Origin: JANNSW01 sp031431235
GTDB taxonomy: Bacteria > Pseudomonadota > Alphaproteobacteria > Rhizobiales > Hyphomicrobiaceae
Length of the DNA stretch: 27,276 nucleotides
Reading direction: 5' to 3'
NCBI GenBank assembly: GCA_031431235.1
Contig: JANPDA010000314.1
Location: forward strand, 1-27,276
Positions 1 to 7,642 of this stretch are shown in pieces; the stretch's first letter is position 1, and every line of letters starts with the position of its first letter. The notes below the pieces were generated by a model. It did not search any database, was not told the origin of the DNA, and worked only from the letters and a program-made list of their open reading frames with translations. The position numbers and the translations under genes are program-made.

Positions 1-446
1 CTCGGGCGTCGATTGCCATAGTCCTCGAGCCGCACCATCGACAGCATGCGCTCGACCCGCTCCCTCTGCTCGGTGCTCGCTACCGACCGCATCCGGAGCG
101 GAAAGGCGATGTTCTCAGCCACCGTCATGTGGGGAAACAGAGAGTAGTTCTGGAACACCATGCCGAGGTTGCGCCGGAATGGCGCGATCGAGACGATATC
201 GCGGCCATCGACGAGAATTCGACCCGAAGTGGGCGCGATATAGCCCGCCGTCACGCCGAGCAGCGTTGTCTTGCCCGAGCCGCTCGGGCCGATGATCGAG
301 ACGAGCTCACCCGATGCGATCTCGAAGGTCGTGGGATGCAGCGCCTGCACGGGGCCGTAGGTTTTGGCAACGGCCTGATAGCTGACGGTCGCGCCCTTGC
401 TAGGCCCTTTCCCCAGAGGTGGCTCCGGCATTGGGCTGCCCGTCAT
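1..446 (-). CDS. ABC transporter ATP-binding protein, PotA type (C-terminal part outside window)
   Basis: This is the nucleotide-binding subunit that powers the adjoining polyamine/iron-type importer from the cytoplasmic side. The frame runs from an ATG at 446 off the window edge, giving 148 residues. Walker A is IIGPSGSGKTT at about residues 51-61, and the Q-loop lies in LGMVFQNYSLFPHMTVAEN with Q99. The signature motif and Walker B would lie beyond position 1. The FQNYSLFPHMTV Q-loop is typical of the PotA/FbpC/CysA class of ABC importers. Its ATG overlaps the TGA of the upstream permease (ATGA, 443-446), so it is translationally coupled and is the last visible gene of this operon. A spermidine/putrescine or Fe(III) substrate is family-level inference only. 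Confidence 0.9.
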   Translation of the reverse strand, partial: MTGSPMPEPPLGKGPSKGATVSYQAVAKTYGPVQALHPTTFEIASGELVSIIGPSGSGKTTLLGVTAGYIAPTSGRILVDGRDIVSIAPFRRNLGMVFQNYSLFPHMTVAENIAFPLRMRSVASTEQRERVERMLSMVRLEDYGNRRP

Positions 447-1264
447 CGCGCCACCTCCGCCTTGGTGCGGGTCCGCTGCATCAGGCCGATGAGACCGAGC
501 AGCACGAAGGAGACGAGCAGCACAAGTGTCGTCGCCGCCGCGATGATCGGCGTCACGTACTGGCGCAGGTCCTGCCAGAGCAATCGTGGCAGCGTGCGGC
601 TCTCGGGACCGGCGAGGAAGAGCGCGAGGATCAGCTCGTCGAACGAGAAGGCAAAGGCCAGGATCGCACCGACGCCAATGCCGAGCCGGATCATCGGGAA
701 CGTCACATGCCAGAACGTTTGCCACCAGTTGGCGCCGAGTGTCATGGCCGCGATCTCATAGGTGGGCGGATAGGACCGCAGTGCCGCGGAGACCGTGATG
801 TAGACGAGCGAAATGCAGATGACGGTGTGGGCGATGATGACACCCGCCGTCGAGCCGATGATGCCGAGCTTGGCCATGATCGGGTACATGCCGATGGCGA
901 GAATGATCTGCGGCAGCATCAGCGGCGCGAGAATGAGCGAGACCAGCGAGCGTCGACCCGGCACCTCGCCTCGCACCAGGCCGATGGCCGCGAGCGTGCC
1001 CAGCACCGAAGCCAGGATGGCGACCGGAATCCCGACCTTCAAGCTATTGAGGAACGCCGCCGGGTAGTCGGGGCGCGCCAGCATCTGCTCGTACCACTGC
1101 AGCGACCAGCCTGGTGGGGGAAAGCTCAAGTAGGAACGGCTCGAGAACGACATCGGCACGATGATGAATGTCGGCATCACGAGATAGAGCAGTATCAGCG
1201 CCGTGAAGGCGAGGAGCCCCAGGCGGATCACGCGCATCGAGACATCCCAACCCTGCGTGCTCAT
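443..1264 (-). CDS. ABC transporter permease, PotC-like
   Basis: Inner-membrane permease of 273 residues, the usual length for PotC/FbpB-half permeases. A hydrophobic segment at about 14-38 is followed by further membrane helices. The cytoplasmic EAA loop, which docks onto the ATPase, is visible at about 171-195 (IAAMTLGANW then a WHVTFP element). Its ATG overlaps the TGA of the preceding permease (1261-1264) and its own TGA overlaps the ATPase ATG, so the three genes form a tight unit. An internal Met at residue 10 (MRVIRLG) could be the true start. The family imports polyamines, related cations or iron chelates; the sequence does not reveal the substrate. Confidence 0.9.
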   Translation of the reverse strand: MSTQGWDVSMRVIRLGLLAFTALILLYLVMPTFIIVPMSFSSRSYLSFPPPGWSLQWYEQMLARPDYPAAFLNSLKVGIPVAILASVLGTLAAIGLVRGEVPGRRSLVSLILAPLMLPQIILAIGMYPIMAKLGIIGSTAGVIIAHTVICISLVYITVSAALRSYPPTYEIAAMTLGANWWQTFWHVTFPMIRLGIGVGAILAFAFSFDELILALFLAGPESRTLPRLLWQDLRQYVTPIIAAATTLVLLVSFVLLGLIGLMQRTRTKAEVAR

Positions 1265-2157
1265 GCGAGGCCTCCCCCGCCAGTGTGTCGCTGCACCCGC
1301 TCATAGAGCAGGTAGAGGCTGACCGTCACGCCCAGCAGCATGGTCGACAGCGCCGACGCCAGCGGCCAGTTGACCGTCACCGATACCTGTTGCTCGATCA
1401 GCATGGCGATCATCATCTGCCGCTCGCTGCCGAGCAGGGCTGGCGTGATGAAGAAGCCGAGTGCCGTGATGAAGACGAGCATCACGCCGGCACTGATCCC
1501 GGGCATCGACAGCGGCAGATAGACGTGGAGGAAGGCGCGGATTGGATTGGCGCCGAGCAGCCCCGCCGCCCGCATGTAGACCGGATCGATGCTGCGCAAT
1601 GACGACAGCAGCGGCAGGATCATGAACGGCAGCAACACGTGCACCATGCCGATCTGGACGCCGATGAAATTGTGCATCAGCTCGAGCGGCTTATCGACGA
1701 GCCCGAGCTGCTGCAGGAAGCCGTTCAATACACCTTTGCGCTGGAACAGCACCATCCAGGCATAGGTGCGGATGACCGTCGAGGTCCAGAACGGAATGAG
1801 GATGAGGGCAAAGCAGAGATTGAGCAATCCGCCACGAAAACCCGCGATCACGGCCGCGACCGGATAGCCGATCAGGAGGCAGAGAGCGGTGACGGTCGCC
1901 GCCACCTCCAGCGTGTTGCGAAGCACGCGGAGATAAGCCGGCCGCGAGAAGATCTCGACATAGTTGTCGATATTGAGGGTGGGGTCGGTGAAGCTCCTCA
2001 GCACGACGAGCGTCATCGGCCACACGAAAAAAACCGCAAGGACGAGGCACGGCAACAGCAGCATGGCAGTGTAGCCATGCCGCGGCGTCCAGGCCTTGGC
2101 CGGGACGATTGCCGCGCTCGTCTGGTCGGTTCGCGTCGGTTGCCGCAGGCCTTCCAC
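1261..2157 (-). CDS. ABC transporter permease, PotB-like
   Basis: Second inner-membrane permease, 298 residues. The first membrane segment is at about 31-53 (AMLLLPCLVLAVFF), and the EAA loop is at about 196-220 (MRAAGLLGANPIRAF, LPLSMPG). The start is a GTG at 2157 that directly follows the TGA of the binding-protein gene (TGAGTG), and an AAGGG-like Shine-Dalgarno lies inside the end of that gene. No ATG precedes the first membrane helix, so GTG is the best start. It pairs with the downstream PotC-like permease to form the heterodimeric channel. Confidence 0.9.
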   Translation of the reverse strand: MEGLRQPTRTDQTSAAIVPAKAWTPRHGYTAMLLLPCLVLAVFFVWPMTLVVLRSFTDPTLNIDNYVEIFSRPAYLRVLRNTLEVAATVTALCLLIGYPVAAVIAGFRGGLLNLCFALILIPFWTSTVIRTYAWMVLFQRKGVLNGFLQQLGLVDKPLELMHNFIGVQIGMVHVLLPFMILPLLSSLRSIDPVYMRAAGLLGANPIRAFLHVYLPLSMPGISAGVMLVFITALGFFITPALLGSERQMMIAMLIEQQVSVTVNWPLASALSTMLLGVTVSLYLLYERVQRHTGGGGLA

Positions 2158-3243
2158 TCAGCCCTTCGTCAGCCAGTCGTTGTACTGCTTGATCAGGCCT
2201 TCACCCTTGTCGGCCCAGAAATCGAAGTCCTGGAAGATCCCTTTCTTGAAGTTTTCCTCTGAGCTCGGCAGCACCGCGAGGCGCTCGGGCGACAGCAGCT
2301 TCAGGGCATCGGGCACCACCGGGCCGTAGGAGATCGTCTGCGAGTAGACGGCTTGATTCTCGGGTATCAGCGTGTGGGCAATGAACTCCTGCCCCCACTT
2401 CGTGTTCTTGCCGCCCTTGACGATGGCCCAGGCGCCGGCAACGAACAGCGCGTCGTTGAAGGTGTAGTCGACCCCTGCCCCTTCGATCTTGGGTTGATAG
2501 ACGCGACCCGACCAGATCGAGCCGACATCGGATTCCCCGTCGATCAGCATCTGAGCGCCCTGCGCGCCCGATTCCCACCAGACGAGATTCTTGCGGATCT
2601 TGTCGAGGGCGGCGAGTGCCCGGTCGCCATCGAGGGGATAGAGCTTGTCCTTGGCGACGCCATCGCCCATGGCGGCGATGTCCATGGTCTGGAACGCCTG
2701 CTTCCAGAGGCTGCGCTTGCCGGGGAATTTCTCGAGATTCCACATGTCGGCCCAGCCCTGGGGGGCTTTGTCGCCCGAGAATGTGTCGGTGTGCCAGGCG
2801 AGCACCTTGGCGGCGACCTCGGCGTAGACGTGGTCGTCACGCGCGGCTACCGGCAGCACCTTTGCGCGATCCGTCAGCGACCAGTCGATCTTCTCGAGCC
2901 AACCTTTCTTGCCCGCGACAGGCGCCTCGGCCGCATCGATGTTGAGCACATCGATGTCGACATTGTTGGCTTCCACCATCGACTGGATCTTGGCGAGGCC
3001 GGCATACTCGGTCGTGATGATCGGGATGCCGGTCTTGGCGGTGAAGGTGTCCCAGAACGCCTTCTTGTAGGCTTCATCGAGCTTGCCGCCACCCGAAGCG
3101 ATGACGAGCTTGTCGGGCTTGGACTCGGCGAGCGCTGGAAAGCCGAGGGCGCTGACCGACAGCGTTGCGGCACCCGCGGCGCCGAGCTGAATGATCTCAC
3201 GCCGGCTGAGCCCCGGCACTGCTGGGCGAAACTTGTGAACCAT
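2158..3243 (-). CDS. Extracellular solute-binding protein, PotD/family 1, Tat-exported
   Basis: Periplasmic receptor of the importer, 361 residues. I chose the ATG at 3243 because GGGAGG stands 6-7 bases before it and because the protein then opens with a twin-arginine signal: SRREIIQLGAAGA at 13-25, then a cleavage-like FPALAES near 35-41. The open frame extends further upstream, but that part has no signal peptide logic. The mature start DKLVIASGGGKLDEAY resembles the ABC family-1 binders for polyamines, Fe(III) or small organic acids. It is first in its operon and divergent from the GMC oxidoreductase. A Tat signal suggests folding before export. The ligand is unknown. Confidence 0.9.
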   Translation of the reverse strand: MVHKFRPAVPGLSRREIIQLGAAGAATLSVSALGFPALAESKPDKLVIASGGGKLDEAYKKAFWDTFTAKTGIPIITTEYAGLAKIQSMVEANNVDIDVLNIDAAEAPVAGKKGWLEKIDWSLTDRAKVLPVAARDDHVYAEVAAKVLAWHTDTFSGDKAPQGWADMWNLEKFPGKRSLWKQAFQTMDIAAMGDGVAKDKLYPLDGDRALAALDKIRKNLVWWESGAQGAQMLIDGESDVGSIWSGRVYQPKIEGAGVDYTFNDALFVAGAWAIVKGGKNTKWGQEFIAHTLIPENQAVYSQTISYGPVVPDALKLLSPERLAVLPSSEENFKKGIFQDFDFWADKGEGLIKQYNDWLTKG

Positions 3244-3300
3244 GCTGGTCCTCCCGGTTGCTTGGCAGACCGCCGAGGCGATCGCACAGTCGGAAAGCCT

Positions 3301-3316
3301 ATGATACGTGTATCCA
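3301..3316. promoter_or_regulatory. Candidate operator in divergent promoter (GATAC-GT-GTATC palindrome)
   Basis: GATACGTGTATC at 3303-3314 has two perfect inverted 5-bp arms around GT and is followed by CA. It lies 60-73 bases before the binding-protein ATG and about 97 before the GMC ATG. On the minus strand it falls between a possible -35 (TTGCGA) and -10 (TAGGCT) with 17-base spacing, so a bound protein would block the transporter promoter. Related elements occur at 17632 and 23309. Dyads of this kind are typical of GntR-class sites; assigning it to the GntR gene at 17658-18410 is inference. Confidence 0.45.
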
Positions 3317-3412
3317 CATCGCAAGGCGGCAGCTGTCCCCGCGGACCGGGAGCAGCCATGCAAGTGCTGCTCCTGACTTGACCGATTGCGCCAGCTAGAA
3401 CCTCGTTCCAAC

Positions 3413-5110
3413 ATGCACGCCGATACGATCATCGTGGGAGGGGGCTCGGCAGGTTGCGTGCTCGCAGCACGCCTGAGCGAGCGTTCGGCGGAGCGTGTCC
3501 TGCTGATCGAGGCCGGCCCGGACACGCCTCCCAACAACGTCCCCGAGGTGATCGCCGACAGCTATCCGGGGCTTTCCTATTTCGATCCGCGCTATCATTG
3601 GAGCGAGCTGCGGGTCCATTCGCGCTCGCCTCGCAACAATGAGAGTCCCGCCAAAGCCTCCAAGCTCGAGCAGGCCAAGGTGATGGGCGGCGGCTCATCG
3701 ATCAATGGGCAGCTCGCGGTGCGCGGTTTTCCCGCCGACTACGACGAATGGGAGGCGATGGGGCTCCCCGGCTGGGGCTGGCAAGATATGCTGCCAGCCT
3801 TGCGCAAGCTCGAGCGCGACCTGGATTTCGGCGACCGGCCCGTGCACGGCCGTGAAGGCCCGCTGCCGCTGCGACGCGTGTTCCCGAGGGATTGGGCGCC
3901 GTTCAGCCAGGCGATGCGCCGGGCGATCGAGCAGGAGGGCTACCGCTACGGCGAGGATCTGAACGGGGGGAGCGAGGATGGTCTTTTCCCACTGCCGATC
4001 ACCAACGAGGGCGACCGGCGCGTCTCGACCGCGGTTGGCTATCTCACCCGCGAGGTCAGGGGCCGATCGAGCCTCACGATACTGCCCGAAGCCTTGGTCA
4101 AGCGGCTCGTGCTGGAGGGTCGTCGGGTCGTGGGTGTCGAGGTCGAGCGCAGCGGGCACGTGGAGATCCATCGCGCCGGGCGGGTCATCGTCTCGGCAGG
4201 TGCGCTGCATTCCCCGCCCTTGCTGATGCGGGCGGGCATCGGTCCGGCCGCACACCTGAAGGAGCACGGCATTCCCGTCGTGCTCGATCTGCCTGGCGTC
4301 GGCGAGAACCTGATGGACCATCCCCATCTGAGCGTCGGCACGCATCTGCGACCGGCCGCACGCCTGCCACGCCAGCAGCGCCGCCACATCTTCTATGCGC
4401 TGCGGTTCTCCTCGCACCATCCCGGCTGCACCCAGGCCGATATGTTCATGATGCCCGTCAACCGCGCCGGGTGGCACCCGCTCGGCCGGCGTATGGGCTC
4501 GCTGGTCGTGTGCGTGAACAAGTCCTATTCGCGTGGCACCGTGCGGCTCGCATCCGCTTCGCCCGCAGCCGAGCCCGTGGTCGACCTGAACATGGTCTCG
4601 GATGGGCGCGATCTCGCCCGCCTGGTCGAGGCCTGGAAGCTCGTCTACCGGTTGATGGAGTCTCCCCAGGTGCAGGCCGCGACCACCATGTGGTTCCTGG
4701 CGGGCTATTCCGATGCCGTGCGGGCAATCTCGGTCAGGAGCACGCGCAATTGGCTGAAGACGGCAATGGCTGCGACGCTCTTTGGCATCAGCCCGCTCAC
4801 GCGTGACTGGCTCTACCGCCAGCGCTTCGGCTCGCCCGATCGCCTGCATGCGCTCTATCGTGACGACGACGCGATTGCGCACTGGGTCAAATCGTCGGTC
4901 TATTCGGGCTGGCACGTGTCGGGATCGTGCCGGATGGGCCCCGATGGCGACCGGCTCGCCGTGCTCGACCGGCGCTGTCGTGTTCGTGGTATCGAGGGGT
5001 TGTCGGTGATCGACGCATCTGCGATGCCGACGATCCCGAGCGCCAACACCAACATCTCGACCATCGCGCTCGCCGAACGAGCGGCGGCGCTGATGCGCGA
5101 GCAATCATAG
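3413..5110 (+). CDS. GMC family oxidoreductase (choline dehydrogenase-like flavoprotein)
   Basis: FAD enzyme of the glucose-methanol-choline family, 565 residues from the ATG at 3413, which oxidises an alcohol to an aldehyde or ketone. The FAD-binding GGGSAG is at about 9-14 and the acidic end of strand 2 is at LLIEAGPD. GMC signature 1 is VMGGGSSINGQLAVRG. Signature 2 is SAGALHSPPLLMRAGIG, with RAGIG where the family usually has SGIG. The catalytic His is at about 501 (WHVSGSCRMG) and the partner residue is in the SANTN element near 545. A TTG at 3386 would add nine residues; neither start has a clear Shine-Dalgarno, but the ATG puts the Rossmann strand at the normal distance. It leads a three-gene plus-strand operon with an aldolase and an amino-acid oxidase. 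The substrate cannot be read from the sequence. Confidence 0.92.
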   Translation: MHADTIIVGGGSAGCVLAARLSERSAERVLLIEAGPDTPPNNVPEVIADSYPGLSYFDPRYHWSELRVHSRSPRNNESPAKASKLEQAKVMGGGSSINGQLAVRGFPADYDEWEAMGLPGWGWQDMLPALRKLERDLDFGDRPVHGREGPLPLRRVFPRDWAPFSQAMRRAIEQEGYRYGEDLNGGSEDGLFPLPITNEGDRRVSTAVGYLTREVRGRSSLTILPEALVKRLVLEGRRVVGVEVERSGHVEIHRAGRVIVSAGALHSPPLLMRAGIGPAAHLKEHGIPVVLDLPGVGENLMDHPHLSVGTHLRPAARLPRQQRRHIFYALRFSSHHPGCTQADMFMMPVNRAGWHPLGRRMGSLVVCVNKSYSRGTVRLASASPAAEPVVDLNMVSDGRDLARLVEAWKLVYRLMESPQVQAATTMWFLAGYSDAVRAISVRSTRNWLKTAMAATLFGISPLTRDWLYRQRFGSPDRLHALYRDDDAIAHWVKSSVYSGWHVSGSCRMGPDGDRLAVLDRRCRVRGIEGLSVIDASAMPTIPSANTNISTIALAERAAALMREQS

Positions 5111-5126
5111 TCGGAGGAGCCAACGC

Positions 5127-5909
5127 ATGCGCGAGAACAGGATCCGCAACATCTGGAAGAGCGGCGGCACGGTCATCAATGGCTGGCTCGCCATGCCGTC
5201 CTCGATCTCGGCCGAGCTGATGGCCCAACAGGGCTTCGATGCCATCTGCATCGACCTCCAGCACGGCGCCATCGACTACCAGGCGGCGCTGCCGATGCTG
5301 CAGGCGATCTCGACCACCGAGACAGTGCCGCTCGCGCGCGTGCCGTGGAACGATCCGGGCATCATCGGCAAGATGCTGGACGCGGGCGCCTACGGCATCA
5401 TCTGCCCGATGGTGAACAGCCGCGAGGAGTGCGAGCGTTTCGTCGGGGCGTGTCGCTACGCGCCGCTGGGCTATCGCAGCGTCGGGCCGCTCAGGGCCTC
5501 CCTCTATGCGGGCCCCGATTACTGGAAGCACGCCAATACGACGGTCCTCACCATGGCCATGATCGAGACGCGCCAGGCGGTCGCCAACCTCGACCAGATC
5601 CTGTCGACGCCCAGCCTCGATTCGATCTATGTCGGCCCCTCCGACCTCTCCGTCAGCATGGGCGAGAGCGCGGGCTTCGATCCGATGTTTCCCGAGGTGC
5701 TGAAGGCGATCGAGGCGATCGCCAAGGCGTCCCACGAGCATGGCGTGGTGCCGGGCATCCATGTCGGCTCGGTCGCCTATGGCAAGCGCATGATGGAGGC
5801 AGGCTACAAGCTCATCACCTACTTGAGCGATTTTCGGTTGCTGCAATATGTGACGGCGCGCGGCGTGAAGGCGCTGCGTGCCGGCACGCCCGAGGAAGGC
5901 GTGCCCTGA
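5127..5909 (+). CDS. HpcH/HpaI family class II aldolase
   Basis: Divalent-metal pyruvate aldolase of 260 residues, the usual length for 4-hydroxy-2-oxoheptanedioate / 2-keto-3-deoxy-acid aldolases. Expected sites are present: general-base His46 in DLQHGAID, substrate-binding Arg71 in LARVPWND, and metal ligands Glu147 (AMIETRQ) and Asp173 (VGPSDLS). GGAGGA precedes the ATG by about eight bases. It follows the GMC gene by 16 bases and is followed by the oxidase after one base. Family members cleave 2-keto-4-hydroxy acids to pyruvate (or oxaloacetate) plus an aldehyde, which suggests that the operon feeds a hydroxylated keto acid to it. The exact substrate is unknown. Confidence 0.92.
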   Translation: MRENRIRNIWKSGGTVINGWLAMPSSISAELMAQQGFDAICIDLQHGAIDYQAALPMLQAISTTETVPLARVPWNDPGIIGKMLDAGAYGIICPMVNSREECERFVGACRYAPLGYRSVGPLRASLYAGPDYWKHANTTVLTMAMIETRQAVANLDQILSTPSLDSIYVGPSDLSVSMGESAGFDPMFPEVLKAIEAIAKASHEHGVVPGIHVGSVAYGKRMMEAGYKLITYLSDFRLLQYVTARGVKALRAGTPEEGVP

Positions 5910-5910
5910 C

Positions 5911-7173
5911 ATGGCCGCAGCGAGGAAGGCAAGGGCACGCGCGACCGTAATAGGTGCCGGCATCGTCGGCGTCTGCTGCGCGGCCTACCTCCAGCGCGAG
6001 GGCTTCGAGGTCGAGATCATCGACCCCGAGCCGCCCGGCACCCAGTGCTCCTTCGGTAATGCGGGAGGCATCTGCCCCGGCTCGTGCGTCCCCAACGCCA
6101 TGCCTGGCATCCTGCGCAAGGTGCCCGGCTGGCTGAGCGATCCGGAAGGTCCGCTCCATATCCGGCTTGCCTATCTCCCGCAGGCGCTGCCTTGGATCGT
6201 GCGCTTCCTGCGGACCAGCCGGCGCGATCGGGTGGAGGCGATCGCCGCGGCCATGCGCGCGCTCCATCGCCTCACCTTCGAGTGCTACGAGCCGCTGCTG
6301 AAGGCGGCAGGGCTCGAGGATCTCGTCGAGAGGCACGGGCAGCTCTTCGCCTACGCGAGCCCGGAGGGCGTCGATCGCGACAGCTACGGCCTCGATCTGC
6401 GTCGACGCCATGGGGTGAGGGTCGAGATCCTCGACGAGGACGAGCTGCGCCAGCTCGCACCGGCGCTGTCGCGCCAATTCAAGCGAGCGGTGTACCTGCC
6501 CGAGCAGGGTCAGTGCCGCAATCCCGGCCGGCTGGTCGAGGGGCTTGCGGCCCATGTCGTTGGCAATGGGGGCTCGATCCGCAGGGCACGGGTGCAGGAT
6601 TTCGAGCTCGGCTCAGGCGGCGTGAAGGCTCTGTTGACCGATGCTGGCCGGATCGAGGTCGAGCGCGTCGTGGTCGCGGCGGGAGCCTGGTCGGGCCCGC
6701 TGGCGCGCAAGCTCGGCAATCCCGTGCCGCTCGAGAGCGAGCGCGGGTACCACGCGATGGTGCTGGGTGCCGATGCCGAAATCGGCCTCAGGATGCAAAC
6801 CATCTGGGCGGAGCGGAAATTTGTCGCAACGCCGATGGAGATGGGTCTGCGGTTTGCGGGCACGGTCGAGCTCGCAGGCCTCGGTGCGCCGGCGAACATG
6901 CGCCGCGCCGATCTGCTGTTGCGCCAAGGCCGCGAGATGTTTCCCGGCCTCGCGGGCGAGAGCGTGTCGCGCTGGATGGGGCACCGGCCGGGCTTGCCGG
7001 ATTCGATCCCGGTCATCGACCGCTCGCTGCGGCATCGCAACGTCTTCTATGCCTTTGGCCACGGTCATCAGGGTCTGATCGGCGGGTCGGTGACGGGCAA
7101 GCTGGTCGCCGAGATGGCGGCTGGCAGAGCGACGTCGATCGACCTGACGCCCTACCGGATCGACCGGTTCTGA
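5911..7173 (+). CDS. FAD-dependent D-amino-acid dehydrogenase / DadA-like oxidoreductase
   Basis: Flavoprotein of 420 residues from the ATG at 5911, one base after the aldolase TGA. GAGGAAGG about 11 bases upstream serves as Shine-Dalgarno. The dinucleotide fold GAGIVG is at about 15-20, followed by EVEIIDPEPPG. The DadA hallmark SFGNAGGICPGS is near 50, and the C-terminal block has MGHRPGLPDSIPVID and FGHGHQGL. DadA-type enzymes oxidatively deaminate D-amino acids or cyclic imino acids (for example D-hydroxyproline) to 2-keto acids and pass electrons to the respiratory chain. In this operon its keto-acid product could be the substrate of the upstream aldolase; this is inference from gene order. 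Confidence 0.9.
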   Translation: MAAARKARARATVIGAGIVGVCCAAYLQREGFEVEIIDPEPPGTQCSFGNAGGICPGSCVPNAMPGILRKVPGWLSDPEGPLHIRLAYLPQALPWIVRFLRTSRRDRVEAIAAAMRALHRLTFECYEPLLKAAGLEDLVERHGQLFAYASPEGVDRDSYGLDLRRRHGVRVEILDEDELRQLAPALSRQFKRAVYLPEQGQCRNPGRLVEGLAAHVVGNGGSIRRARVQDFELGSGGVKALLTDAGRIEVERVVVAAGAWSGPLARKLGNPVPLESERGYHAMVLGADAEIGLRMQTIWAERKFVATPMEMGLRFAGTVELAGLGAPANMRRADLLLRQGREMFPGLAGESVSRWMGHRPGLPDSIPVIDRSLRHRNVFYAFGHGHQGLIGGSVTGKLVAEMAAGRATSIDLTPYRIDRF

Positions 7174-7197
7174 GCCGGGCACACAAGGCAGGCCAGC

Positions 7198-7326
7198 AAG
7201 GCAGCGGTCGCAATCCTGCCAGGCGCGGCAGGCGGCATCAGGCTTGCCGCGGCGAGGCAGCTGGCGCTGCAGGCGTGCCCGATGGCGCTGAACGACATCG
7301 CCTTCGATCGCCTGGATGAGGCGGCC
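7198..7326 (+). pseudogene. Decayed short-chain dehydrogenase N-terminus (remnant)
   Basis: The plus frame starting at 7207 reads VAILPGAAGGIRLAAARQLA, followed about ten residues on by MALNDIAFDRLDEAA. This matches the opening beta-alpha-beta of an SDR: strand 1 plus a TGxxxGIG loop, the helix LAxARxLA, then strand 2 ending in an acidic ND. Here the loop is degraded (P for T and R for the last G), no start codon with a Shine-Dalgarno precedes it, and the similarity stops after about 43 residues. The next several hundred bases resemble no SDR core (no NAG, no YxxxK). I read it as the rest of a deleted gene. Chance resemblance in GC-rich sequence is possible, so confidence is limited. Confidence 0.45.
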
Positions 7327-7607
7327 CGCAGTCCTGCCGCAGTCTGCTGCGAACGCGCCGAGGCGGGTCGAGTGCGAGCGCCTCGTGGCTGCAGCCTCGC
7401 CTTCCCGAGCTGCCCATACTATGACGACGCCTGGGGACTGCAAGCACCGGCTCTTCGATGGGCCGGGCAGCTGTCATCGGTCTGGCAAATCCTTCGACTC
7501 CAAGAGCTTGCGGCCTGGCTCGCACCTGCTGCCCTCGATGAAAGTGTGGGCGAGGTTGACTGTTGGCATGGCGCGCGCACCTGTTCGAATTATGGTACGC
7601 AAATGCT

Positions 7608-7632
7608 GGTTCAAATCCTACCCCCGCAACCA
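7608..7632 (+). other. 25-nt copy of a tRNA 3' end (initiator-tRNA-like), possible att-site remnant
   Basis: The segment begins GGTTCAAATCCTAC and ends CCCCCGCAACCA. It comprises a T-loop (TTCAAAT), the 3' half of the T-stem, seven acceptor bases, A73 and an encoded CCA. The acceptor CCCCGCA-A-CCA is what initiator tRNA-fMet carries. Upstream bases do not form the remaining arms: the bases that would pair in the T-stem are GCTGG against CCTAC, with two mismatches. It is therefore not a functional tRNA. Exact 3'-end copies of tRNAs are the usual footprint of tyrosine-recombinase integration. It ends ten bases before the ROK stop codon. Confidence 0.6.
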
Positions 7633-7642
7633 GACTTCATGC

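Larger units (their letters stand above)
7174..7642. other. 469-bp intergenic stretch with gene and tRNA remnants
   Basis: This is the only gap above 300 bp. It lies at the convergent junction between the oxidase operon (plus) and the ROK gene (minus). It holds the SDR-like remnant (7198-7326), the tRNA 3'-end copy (7608-7632) and a CCTGCC/GGCAGG hairpin at 7215-7232 without a T-run. I see no coherent coding frame in 7330-7600: the available frames are arginine/serine-rich and lack recognisable motifs. Confidence 0.6.

Noticed and set aside
3244..3537. Upstream extension of the PotD-like frame
   Set aside because: It would bury the Tat signal peptide about 98 residues inside the protein and run through the divergent promoter into the GMC gene.
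3695..5104. Minus-strand frame of 469 codons opposite the GMC gene
   Set aside because: Composition is Arg/His/Asp-rich and structureless; the plus strand has complete GMC signatures and catalytic His.
7215..7232. CCTGCC-GGCAGG hairpin as terminator of the oxidase operon
   Set aside because: Six-base stem without a following T-run; such hairpins are common by chance at this GC content.
7556..7632. A complete tRNA ending at 7632
   Set aside because: The 52 bases before the T-loop form no D arm or anticodon arm and the T-stem has two mismatches; only the 3' end is tRNA-like.
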